Assembly: GCA_007571095.1 (NCBI GenBank)
Contig: RKSB01000103.1
Span: forward strand, 1-12,996
Length of the DNA: 12,996 nt
Source: K189A clade bacterium
GTDB lineage: Bacteria > Pseudomonadota > Gammaproteobacteria > Pseudomonadales > Azotimanducaceae
Direction: 5' to 3'
Position 1 is the stretch's first letter. Each line of letters starts with the position of its first letter. The position numbers were made by a program, and so were the translations under genes. The notes beneath the pieces were generated by a model. That model did not search any database, was not told the DNA's origin, and worked only from the letters and a program-made list of their open reading frames with translations. Below, piece after piece: positions 6,856-12,607 of the stretch.

Positions 6856-8228
6856 GTGCAACCCTCTTTGCCAAGCTCTGGTCCGCTCATCGAATTGCTT
6901 CGGCGGATGAAAAAAGCGATTTCCTCTATATAGACAGAATTTTTCTGCATGAACGGATGGGCCCGGTCGCCCTTCAGAGCTTGCGAGAAAAAGGCCGGGC
7001 CATCCGCAATCCGACACAGGTTTTCGCGACCATCGATCATATTGTTGACACTCGCCCGGGGCGGCCAAACGGCACTCGAACACTGGGTGGCGAAAAGTTC
7101 ATTGACGCGCTTCGGGAATCTGTCGAACAAACCGGTATTCACCTCTATGATCTGGACGACACTCGCCAGGGTATCGTGCATCTTGTGGCCGCCGAGCAGG
7201 GTATCGCCCATCCTGGCCTGACACTGGTCTGCCCTGACAGCCACACCAGCACGCTGGGCGCGCTGGGCGCGCTGGCCTGGGGAGTGGGATCAAGCGATGC
7301 CGAACATGTACTGTCCACGCGCGTACTCAAGGTACGAAAACCCGACAGCATGCGTGTTTCATTTGATGGCCGAACTGCCGAGGGCGTAACCGCCAAAGAC
7401 GTGGTGCTGTATATGATTGGCAGTTTTGGAGCGAGTGGCGGTAAGGGCTATGCGGTTGAATTCGCAGGCGAGGCGGTACAAGGAATGGGTATGCCGGAAC
7501 GTTTCACCCTGTGTAATATGGCGGTCGAGTTTGCCGCTTTTTGCGGACTGGTTTCGGTTGATGAAACAACGCTTGACTATGTCGGGCAGAACCGCCCCTT
7601 CACGCCTTCAGAAGTTGACTTTGGACATTGGAGTACAGACAGCGAAGCGGTTTTTGACCGAGAAGAAACCCTGAGTGTTCGCAACCTCACACCCATGGTC
7701 ACCTGGGGAACCAGCCCCGAACACGCACTGGGTATTCAGGAAGTCATACCGGCTGTGGCGGATTGCCGAAATACTTCGCTCGCCCAAAGGGCCATGGACT
7801 ACATGGCAGTCAGGCCGAAACAGGCGATGCAGGATCTTCGAATAGATGCGGCCTTTCTTGTCTCCTGTACCAACACTCGTCTCGAGGATCTGAGAAAAGC
7901 AGCTCATCTGTTGAAGGGCCGCAGAGTCAACAAAAACATTCAGGCAGTCTGCGTACCCGGCTCTACTCAAACAAGACTACAGGCCGAGGAAGAAGGGCTG
8001 GATCAAATTTTTCGGTCGGCTGGATTTGAGTGGCATGAAGCCGGCTGTGGCATGTGCTTCTACGCAGGTGGCGACACTCTGGCTGCGGGCAGCAGGGCCA
8101 TTAGCTCGTCCAATCGTAATTTTGAAGGACGGCAGGGTCCGGGTGTACGCACTCACCTCGCCAGCCCTCTGACCGTCGCAGCATCCGCAGTCACAGGCAG
8201 AATCACCGACCCGAGGGAATTTCTCTGA
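6852..8228 (+). CDS. LeuC-type hydro-lyase large subunit (aconitase superfamily)
   Basis: This 458-residue protein is the [4Fe-4S] subunit of a two-part hydro-lyase that moves water on a branched di- or tricarboxylate, acting with the next gene product. The three cluster cysteines are C339 in VSCTNTR, and C399 and C402 in EAGCGMC. Further family motifs are TRQGIVH (104-110), CPDSHTSTLGALGALAWGVG (127-146) and SSSNRNFEGRQGPGVRTHL (418-436). Housekeeping LeuC proteins usually read CSMCLAMN at the cluster; here it is CGMCFYAG, which argues for another substrate. The start is GTG 6852, overlapping the previous stop (GTGA), without a strong ribosome binding site of its own. No leuA or leuB lies nearby, so a catabolic role is more likely than leucine synthesis. 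Candidate reactions for this superfamily include hydration of citraconate, maleate or dimethylmaleate. Confidence 0.88.
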   Translation: MSATLFAKLWSAHRIASADEKSDFLYIDRIFLHERMGPVALQSLREKGRAIRNPTQVFATIDHIVDTRPGRPNGTRTLGGEKFIDALRESVEQTGIHLYDLDDTRQGIVHLVAAEQGIAHPGLTLVCPDSHTSTLGALGALAWGVGSSDAEHVLSTRVLKVRKPDSMRVSFDGRTAEGVTAKDVVLYMIGSFGASGGKGYAVEFAGEAVQGMGMPERFTLCNMAVEFAAFCGLVSVDETTLDYVGQNRPFTPSEVDFGHWSTDSEAVFDREETLSVRNLTPMVTWGTSPEHALGIQEVIPAVADCRNTSLAQRAMDYMAVRPKQAMQDLRIDAAFLVSCTNTRLEDLRKAAHLLKGRRVNKNIQAVCVPGSTQTRLQAEEEGLDQIFRSAGFEWHEAGCGMCFYAGGDTLAAGSRAISSSNRNFEGRQGPGVRTHLASPLTVAASAVTGRITDPREFL

Positions 8229-8857
8229 TGCGGCCCTTTACTGTCGTCAGCGGTGTCGCACTGCCCTTTTATCAGGCCAATGTAGACACCGATGCGATTA
8301 TTCCGTCACGGGCCATACGAGAGGTCTCGAAGCAGGGACTCGGGCGTTTTCTGTTTGCCAACCTGCGCTATCTGCCCGGAGACGAAATCGTTCATCCCGA
8401 CTTTGTTCTGAACAGACCCGAGTACGCAGAGGCCTGCATTCTCATCGGAGGTTCCAACTTCGGTTGCGGTTCTTCTCGCGAGCATGCAGTCTGGGCACTG
8501 GCAGACTACGGGTTTCGCGCGATCATCGCCCCTGGCTTCGGTGCCATTTTTTTTCGCAACTGCATCAACAACGGCCTGTTGCCGGCGCAGGTGACCGAAG
8601 CGCAGGCGCAGGAGCTGGCGGAAGGAGCACGAAAAGAACCGATCAAATACCAGCTTACAGTCAATCTGAAGACGCAGGAGATCGCTTTACCGTCAAAAAA
8701 AGTGATACCTTTTTCGATTGATGCCGATGCACAACAGCAACTGTTGCGAGGAGCCGATCCGATAGACATGACATTGGAAACCGTAGGCGAGGACATCCTC
8801 GCCTTTGAACAGAAAGATCGCAAAAACCGCCCCTGGTTACACTCAAATCCGGAGTAA
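8228..8857 (+). CDS. LeuD-type hydro-lyase small subunit (aconitase swivel domain)
   Basis: This 209-residue protein is the small subunit that completes the active site of the LeuC-like partner. Visible motifs are NVDTDAIIPSR (18-28), the family signature GGSNFGCGSSREHAVWAL (74-91), which holds the substrate-binding serine and arginine, and APGFGAIFFRNCINNGLLP (101-119). The length is normal for LeuD. Its ATG shares one base with the stop of the large-subunit gene (TGATG), which suits equal production of the two subunits. GAGGG lies 10 bases upstream. The protein could be read as leucine-pathway isopropylmalate isomerase, but the surrounding catabolic genes make a dedicated dicarboxylate hydratase more likely. 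The specificity cannot be settled from this sequence. Confidence 0.88.
   Translation: MRPFTVVSGVALPFYQANVDTDAIIPSRAIREVSKQGLGRFLFANLRYLPGDEIVHPDFVLNRPEYAEACILIGGSNFGCGSSREHAVWALADYGFRAIIAPGFGAIFFRNCINNGLLPAQVTEAQAQELAEGARKEPIKYQLTVNLKTQEIALPSKKVIPFSIDADAQQQLLRGADPIDMTLETVGEDILAFEQKDRKNRPWLHSNPE
8851..8854 (+). promoter_or_regulatory. Ribosome binding site of the NADPH reductase gene
   Basis: GGAG lies five bases before ATG 8860 and overlaps the last codons of the LeuD-like gene (stop 8855-8857). It is one of the clearer Shine-Dalgarno sites in this operon. Confidence 0.65.
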
Positions 8858-8859
8858 AT

Positions 8860-9867
8860 ATGTCGTCTTTGGTTAACAGGCAAATTCGACTGGTAACGTC
8901 TCCGGACGGGCTACCCGAACTCGAACATTTCACACTCGCCGAAGAGGCTGTACCGACAGTCAGGGAGGGCGAAGTACTCTGCCGAAACCTGTGGCTTTCG
9001 CTTGACCCTTACATGCGCAGCCAGATTGCTGGCAGGCATCTGTCAGGCTCGGTAGGTGCAGGCGACCTGCTACAGGGCGAAACGGTAGCCGAGGTCGTAA
9101 CCTCCAGAGATTCCCGATTTTCGGAAGGACAGAAAGTGAGGCTTTTCGGCGGATGGCAGGACTATGTCCTTGCCAAAGGTGAGGCCATACACCCTCTGCC
9201 TGTCGAACTCGCCGAGCCTCGGTGGGCTTTGGGAAGCCTCGGTATGCCGGGGCTGACGGCCTGGGCCGGCCTGACAAAGCATGTTCAGCTACAAGCCGGC
9301 CAAACTCTTCTGTTGCCGGCGGCAACCGGAGCTGTCGGCTGTATCGCCGCCGGCATTGCCCAGCACTACGGAGTTCGCGTAGTCGGCGTGGTCGGCAGTG
9401 AAGAGAAGCGAACCTGGGCCCTGCAAGCATTGAATCTGGATGCCTGCATAAACCGGCAACATTCGGACTGCGAAGACCAGTTAAAGCAGTTCTGTCCGCA
9501 GGGTGTCAATGTTTACTTCGATCTGGTCGGCGGCCGCTGGCTGCATCTGGCGGCCGAACATCTGGCAACAGGTGGCCATATTATCCTGTGCGGTCTGATG
9601 GCTGAATACAACAGCAAAGAGCGAAGCGGAGGTCCGGCACCGGGGCTGATTTTGCGTGCTCGAGGACACATCAGTGGATTGGTCGTCTATGATTACGAAA
9701 ATTCACGCGACGACTTTATTCGCGAGTGTTCTTCGCTGATTGAACAGGGAAAAATTCGCTTTCGGGAAGACGTCACATCGGGTCTTGAAAAAGCACCCGC
9801 TGCCTTCTGTCGGTTGATGCGAGGCGAGAACTTTGGCAAGGTTCTGGTTCGTCTGACCGATTCCTGA
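8860..9867 (+). CDS. NADPH-dependent double-bond reductase, CurA/PTGR type (zinc-free MDR)
   Basis: This 335-residue cytosolic oxidoreductase belongs to the leukotriene B4 dehydrogenase branch of medium-chain reductases. These enzymes reduce an activated C=C bond next to a carbonyl using NADPH. The signature LSLDPYMR is at 46-53 and LGMPGLTAW at 127-135. The nucleotide-binding AATGAVG is at 154-160, within a Rossmann fold followed by VVGVVGSEEK (174-183). No catalytic or structural zinc ligands are seen. It begins two bases after the LeuD-like stop with a good ribosome binding site, and it is the last gene of the plus-strand operon. In this setting it could saturate an unsaturated ring or an enoyl intermediate. 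The last 27 codons lie inside the left copy of the tandem duplication described separately. The family is certain, the substrate unknown. Confidence 0.9.
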   Translation: MSSLVNRQIRLVTSPDGLPELEHFTLAEEAVPTVREGEVLCRNLWLSLDPYMRSQIAGRHLSGSVGAGDLLQGETVAEVVTSRDSRFSEGQKVRLFGGWQDYVLAKGEAIHPLPVELAEPRWALGSLGMPGLTAWAGLTKHVQLQAGQTLLLPAATGAVGCIAAGIAQHYGVRVVGVVGSEEKRTWALQALNLDACINRQHSDCEDQLKQFCPQGVNVYFDLVGGRWLHLAAEHLATGGHIILCGLMAEYNSKERSGGPAPGLILRARGHISGLVVYDYENSRDDFIRECSSLIEQGKIRFREDVTSGLEKAPAAFCRLMRGENFGKVLVRLTDS

Positions 9868-9927
9868 AAAAACCTGCGCCCGTCTGAAAACCTGGCTCGC
9901 AAAGCCCCTGAAACTTCTGCCGTTCGT

Positions 9928-9947
9928 AAAAACCGCTTTCGAGCAGT
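9928..9947 (-). terminator. Second copy of the minus-strand terminator
   Basis: Duplicated version of the hairpin at 10219-10238, identical in the stem and the T run. It lies in the left copy of the repeat, just after the decayed VOC gene tail, and could act as a backup terminator. Confidence 0.4.
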
Positions 9948-9975
9948 CCTGACGAAAAGAGGTCAGCAAGGAGTC

Positions 9976-10080
9976 TTAGTGGTTTACGTCTATCAGCTTG
10001 AACTCGGTAAAGCGGGCTTTGAGGGCTTTTTTCGAAGCTTCAGAATCTGCCAGTGAGCGTCATCGGGACCGGTAAAAACA
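9976..10080 (-). pseudogene. Decayed duplicate of the VOC gene 3' end
   Basis: On the minus strand this stretch reads VFTGPDDAHWQILKLRKKP (19 residues), the same as the C-terminus of the intact VOC protein. A one-base deletion near 10010 then shifts the frame, so the final residues and the original stop (TAA at 9978-9976) are out of phase. It lacks a start and the rest of the gene, so it is a duplication remnant and not a functional gene. Confidence 0.88.
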
Positions 10081-10081
10081 G

Positions 10082-10158
10082 GAAAAGACCCGCTGCCTTC
10101 TGTCGGTTATGCGGAGTGAGAACTTTGCAAGCTTCTGGTTCGTCTGGTCGATTCCTGA
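10082..10158 (+). pseudogene. Decayed duplicate of the reductase gene 3' end
   Basis: This stretch matches the last 27 codons of the NADPH reductase gene (9787-9867), but small deletions near the start and in the middle break the frame. The shared segments include CGCTGCCTTCTGTCGGTT and the final CGATTCCTGA. It is a truncated remnant created by the tandem duplication. Confidence 0.85.
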
Positions 10159-10218
10159 AAAAACCTGCGCCCGTCTGAAAACCTGGCTCACAAAGTCCCT
10201 GAAACTTCTGCCGTTCGT

Positions 10219-10238
10219 AAAAACCGCTTTCGAGCAGT
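10219..10238 (-). terminator. Intrinsic terminator candidate after the VOC gene
   Basis: On the minus strand ACTGCT-CGAA-AGCGGT can form a six-pair stem with one G-T wobble and a four-base loop, followed by a run of T. It lies about 28 bases after the VOC stop codon. The stem is short, so its strength is uncertain. Confidence 0.45.
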
Positions 10239-10266
10239 CCTGACGAAAAGAGGTCAGCAAGGAATC

Positions 10267-11412
10267 TTAGTGGTTTACGTCTATCAGCTTGAACTCAGTA
10301 ACAGCGGGTTTTGAGGGCTTTTTTCGAAGCTTCAGAATCTGCCAGTGAGCGTCATCGGGACCGGTAAACACAAAGGAGGTCTCGCCAAACTCATTTCTGG
10401 AAATCGGCTTCGATTCAATGCCTTGCTCGCTCAAAAGACGTCTTACCGCAGACGGGTTGTCGACAAAAAGCGAGTGCATGTTGATGCCTTTTGCGTTAAT
10501 GGCGACTTTTTCCATACGGCTGGCGGCAACTCGGTCGACAGGAGCAAAGAACTTCAGCTTGCCGCAAATGTTGTTGGGCGAAACCATGCCCATATATTCA
10601 TGCGTATGGCCCGGCGGCATGGCAAAAATGGTTTGGGGACCCAGCGACCAGTCGCCACCGATCACGGGAGCGTCGATTTCGGGCTTGAAACCGAGGGCGG
10701 TCACATAATAGTCGATGGCTCCCGCCAGCGGCCTGTCGAGAATAAAGTCGTGATGCGTGAACTCGCTGGCACGAAGCACCGAATCCTCGTTGATGTAGCC
10801 ATAACCCGGCAGATCGTAACCGTAACGTTGAAAGATGACATGGTTGAACCAGTCGCCCCAGATGCCGGACTCACGAACGGCTTGTGGGCGATTGTACAGA
10901 CCCGGAGATGTCGTGTCCTCCTGATAGATGCTGTCGAGTACCGGTTCTGTGACCAGCCAGGGTTGCCTCAACAGTCGTTCGGCCCTGAAAAGGTCGATCA
11001 TTCTCATGATATCGGCGGTTCGTGTGACTGCCATACGTTGGCCGGGTGTGTCTGGCGGTGCATAGCCTACACCCGGCAGGAGGTTTTCCCACTCCAGAAT
11101 ACGCAGAAGCCCGTGTGCATCCGTGTCGGCATTCTGCATACGGATGGAACGCAGGGCTGAGCGAACGCCGTAAATTCGAAAGGCGGCGTCGGCAGACAAC
11201 TCTTCTTCGGCAATCACACGAAACCCAAACAACTCAAAGTGGGCCATCGTTTTCTCGGCATCCGAAGTGCCGACCATCACCTCATAGACTCCACTGACAC
11301 CCGTATCCGCAGGTGTGGTCGGAAAATCGGCCGCTTGAACCGAAACCGAAAAGAGGGCCACACAGGCCGACAGGAACAGGCCGATCACTTGTCCAGATTG
11401 CTTTGTTGTCAT
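10267..11412 (-). CDS. Exported two-domain VOC (glyoxalase/dioxygenase fold) protein
   Basis: This 381-residue protein begins with a signal peptide: a basic start (MTTKQSGQ), a hydrophobic core (VIGLFLSACVALFSVSV) and a likely cut after VQA at about residue 27. The mature protein is therefore probably periplasmic. It has two VOC-like regions. The first is about 38-115 (GVYEVMVGTSDAEKTMAHFELFGF and onward). The second is about 220-365, starting at FTHHDFILDRPLAGAIDYYVTALGF and ending at FTGPDDAHWQILKL. Possible metal ligands are the histidines of FTHHDF and the HEYMGM stretch, but I cannot assign a full set. I chose ATG 11412 over an upstream GTG at 11439. GGAGG lies five bases before the ATG, and the ATG overlaps the YciI-like gene stop as ATGA. 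It is last in the minus-strand operon. The reaction is unknown. Confidence 0.84.
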   Translation of the reverse strand: MTTKQSGQVIGLFLSACVALFSVSVQAADFPTTPADTGVSGVYEVMVGTSDAEKTMAHFELFGFRVIAEEELSADAAFRIYGVRSALRSIRMQNADTDAHGLLRILEWENLLPGVGYAPPDTPGQRMAVTRTADIMRMIDLFRAERLLRQPWLVTEPVLDSIYQEDTTSPGLYNRPQAVRESGIWGDWFNHVIFQRYGYDLPGYGYINEDSVLRASEFTHHDFILDRPLAGAIDYYVTALGFKPEIDAPVIGGDWSLGPQTIFAMPPGHTHEYMGMVSPNNICGKLKFFAPVDRVAASRMEKVAINAKGINMHSLFVDNPSAVRRLLSEQGIESKPISRNEFGETSFVFTGPDDAHWQILKLRKKPSKPAVTEFKLIDVNH

Positions 11413-11717
11413 GATTTCCTCCAGGACAGACCGCCGCACCAGGTACCGGCGGCGGCTGAAAATTTTAACAGAGTGTGTGAGTGCCAGACATGAGCCAGCG
11501 CGTAGGGGTCTGAATTTAACAACTGGCGAGCCTCGGCTTCGTCGTCTGTGTCATAAATAAACAGACTACCCACTCGAGTGCCCTGCTCGTCGGTCAGAGG
11601 GCCGGCAGCCAGCACTCTGTCCAGATTCTGCTCTATGTAGGAAAGATGCTCCGACAAGTTGTTCTGACGAATGGATGCACTCTCCTCAACATCCATGCAC
11701 CAGCAGGCATAAGGCAT
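11409..11717 (-). CDS. YciI-like small protein
   Basis: This 102-residue protein resembles the YciI family (dimeric alpha+beta barrel). Family landmarks are the N-terminal YACWCMDVEESASIRQNN, then SEHLSYIEQNLDRVLAAGPL (about 22-41), GSLFIYDTDDEAEARQLL (50-67) and the DPYA box at about 70-73. The histidine in SEHLSYIE and the aspartate of DPYA match residues usually conserved in YciI. The biochemical role of YciI proteins is mostly unknown; some relatives act on halogenated or aromatic ring products. The ATG at 11717 shares one base with the stop of the upstream DUF3598-like gene (TAATG). Its own stop overlaps the VOC start by four bases, so the three are closely coupled. The extra C-terminal stretch (WCGGLSWRKS) is a read-on over the next gene's ribosome binding site. 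Confidence 0.82.
   Translation of the reverse strand: MPYACWCMDVEESASIRQNNLSEHLSYIEQNLDRVLAAGPLTDEQGTRVGSLFIYDTDDEAEARQLLNSDPYALAHVWHSHTLLKFSAAAGTWCGGLSWRKS
11418..11422 (-). promoter_or_regulatory. Ribosome binding site that decides the VOC gene start
   Basis: A perfect GGAGG on the minus strand lies five bases (AAATC) before ATG 11412-11410. It is inside the 3' end of the YciI-like gene. It rules in the ATG that directly precedes the signal peptide, rather than the GTG at 11439. Confidence 0.85.
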
Positions 11718-12226
11718 TACGACTGTGCAATATCCTTGTAGGCGAGTTCGGCACTGTGTTCAAAATCTCGCCACTCGTCAGCGACCTTGCGTTCGTCGAT
11801 CAGAGTGCGTTGAAAAAGTTCGTCATTCCTGAACCAGTGCCACACGCGATTCCGTTTGTGGCCACAGTCGCTGATTTGAATCATTTCGTAGAGATGAATG
11901 CCCTCTGCCGGCCGAACCCAGTACAGCATGACCGTTCTTGCATGCTCGTCCAGCATCAGTTCGGCGGCCCAGCCTTCGATGGTACCGGTGAAAAGAATAT
12001 GCTTCTTTTGCGGATCATAGCCGGTCGGAAAATCCCGTACTTCTTTTTTGCCGTCCTGCCAGTAGTAGTAGTTGGTCTGATGGTATTCGTCGTCGGATCG
12101 AAAGCGGCACAGCAGGCGAGAGCGGTGCTCGTCAATCTTGTTGCCCTGCTTGTCATAGTAGCGATAGTAGCCATCCCAGACACCCGAGTGTCGAGCCAGA
12201 ATGGGCATATCAGTAACAATGCTCAT
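11717..12226 (-). CDS. Conserved hypothetical protein, DUF3598-like
   Basis: This 169-residue protein has no signal peptide or membrane segment. It is rich in aromatic and charged residues: GVWDGYYRYYDKQGN (about 15-29), RSRLLCRF (35-42) and YHQTNYYYWQDGKKE (48-62). The late stretch LYEMIQISDCGHKRNRVWHWFRNDELFQRTLIDERKV is at about 112-148 in shorter recognisable pieces. The alternating pattern suggests a beta-barrel of the lipocalin-like DUF3598 type, which I recall loosely rather than firmly. The start ATG 12226 has GAGAGG about six bases upstream. It sits between an uncharacterised small gene and the YciI-like gene, so it may bind or modify a small aromatic or lipid-like compound. Its function is unknown. 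Confidence 0.72.
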   Translation of the reverse strand: MSIVTDMPILARHSGVWDGYYRYYDKQGNKIDEHRSRLLCRFRSDDEYHQTNYYYWQDGKKEVRDFPTGYDPQKKHILFTGTIEGWAAELMLDEHARTVMLYWVRPAEGIHLYEMIQISDCGHKRNRVWHWFRNDELFQRTLIDERKVADEWRDFEHSAELAYKDIAQS

Positions 12227-12241
12227 GGAAAGCCTCTCTGT

Positions 12242-12607
12242 TCAGATTTCGGATAATTTTTTCGCAATCTGCTCGAGGTCCTCGGAGGCATCCGGTGCAT
12301 CGAACGACTGCTTGAGAATGCGCAGAATGCGAGAAATGTATAGCCGGTGACGGGCGTTGCGTTCGCCCTCGGCAGCTGAGTCGGGTATATAGCCCTCAAT
12401 CTCTTCCTGAGTCAGCAGGGCTTTTTGCTCCAGCAGTCTTTCCAGAGTATCCAGCCGCTCTCGGCAGACCGCCAGTTCGGCGGCGAGAGCCATGGCGATG
12501 GAAAGCACCTTCTCGACCTCTGGATCATTCAGATACCAGGGTCTTTTGCCCTTGGCCCGAGCGGCCGCCAGTGCTACCGGATCCAGTGAAGGGACAGAGT
12601 CGTTCAA
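12242..12607 (-). CDS. Uncharacterised small protein of the methyltransferase operon
   Basis: I do not recognise this 121-residue protein. It starts with a short segment rich in alanine (DPVALAAARAKGKRPWYLND), followed by long amphipathic helices (EVEKVLSIAMALAAELAVCRERLDTLERLLEQ in pieces, about 30-61) that could form a coiled coil. A second helical part includes RHRLYISRILRILKQSF (about 86-102). No signal peptide or known catalytic motif is visible. The start is TTG 12607, overlapping the stop of the methyltransferase gene (TTGA), with GGAAGCGGAAA upstream as a weak ribosome binding site. The tight coupling suggests a role linked to the methyltransferase or to the DUF3598-like protein 15 bases downstream, for example as a helper subunit. 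That is inference from position only. Confidence 0.68.
   Translation of the reverse strand: MNDSVPSLDPVALAAARAKGKRPWYLNDPEVEKVLSIAMALAAELAVCRERLDTLERLLEQKALLTQEEIEGYIPDSAAEGERNARHRLYISRILRILKQSFDAPDASEDLEQIAKKLSEI

Larger units (their letters stand above)
9787..10081. repeat. Left copy of a ~292-bp tandem duplication across a convergent gene junction
   Basis: This unit runs from codon 310 or so of the reductase gene, through its stop and a 108-bp spacer, into a copy of the VOC gene's 3' end. It matches 10082-10373 in the same orientation at an offset of 291-295 bp. The spacer part (9865-9975) differs from its partner at three positions by eye. The intact reductase 3' end lies in this copy. 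Confidence 0.93.
9868..10266. other. Intergenic stretch made of duplicated gene tails and spacers
   Basis: Between the convergent reductase and VOC genes lie 399 bases with no intact gene. The content in order is a spacer, a decayed VOC gene tail (9976-10080), a decayed reductase gene tail (10082-10158) and a second spacer. Each spacer holds a candidate terminator that works on the minus strand. No clear terminator for the plus-strand operon is seen. Confidence 0.8.
10082..10373. repeat. Right copy of the ~292-bp tandem duplication
   Basis: This is the partner of 9787-10081, in direct orientation and directly adjoining it. It contains a frameshifted copy of the reductase 3' end (10082-10158), a spacer (10159-10266) and the intact VOC gene 3' end. 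The reductase-tail portion has diverged more, by several substitutions and small deletions, than the spacer. Confidence 0.93.

Noticed and set aside
7253..7275. Short GCGCTGGGC tandem repeat
   Set aside because: It encodes the conserved LGALGAL stretch of LeuC-type proteins and needs no other explanation.
9949..9966. CTGAC-N8-GTCAG hairpin (also at 10240-10257) as a plus-strand terminator
   Set aside because: The stem is only five pairs and no T run follows it.
9703..10260. Two similar minus-strand frames beginning MLTSFRQDCSKAVF
   Set aside because: Their similarity comes from the tandem DNA duplication. They run antisense to the reductase gene tail or its remnant and have no ribosome binding site.
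10267..11439. Longer VOC gene with GTG start at 11439
   Set aside because: It would place the GGAGG site inside the coding region and put nine charged residues before the signal peptide; ATG 11412 fits much better.
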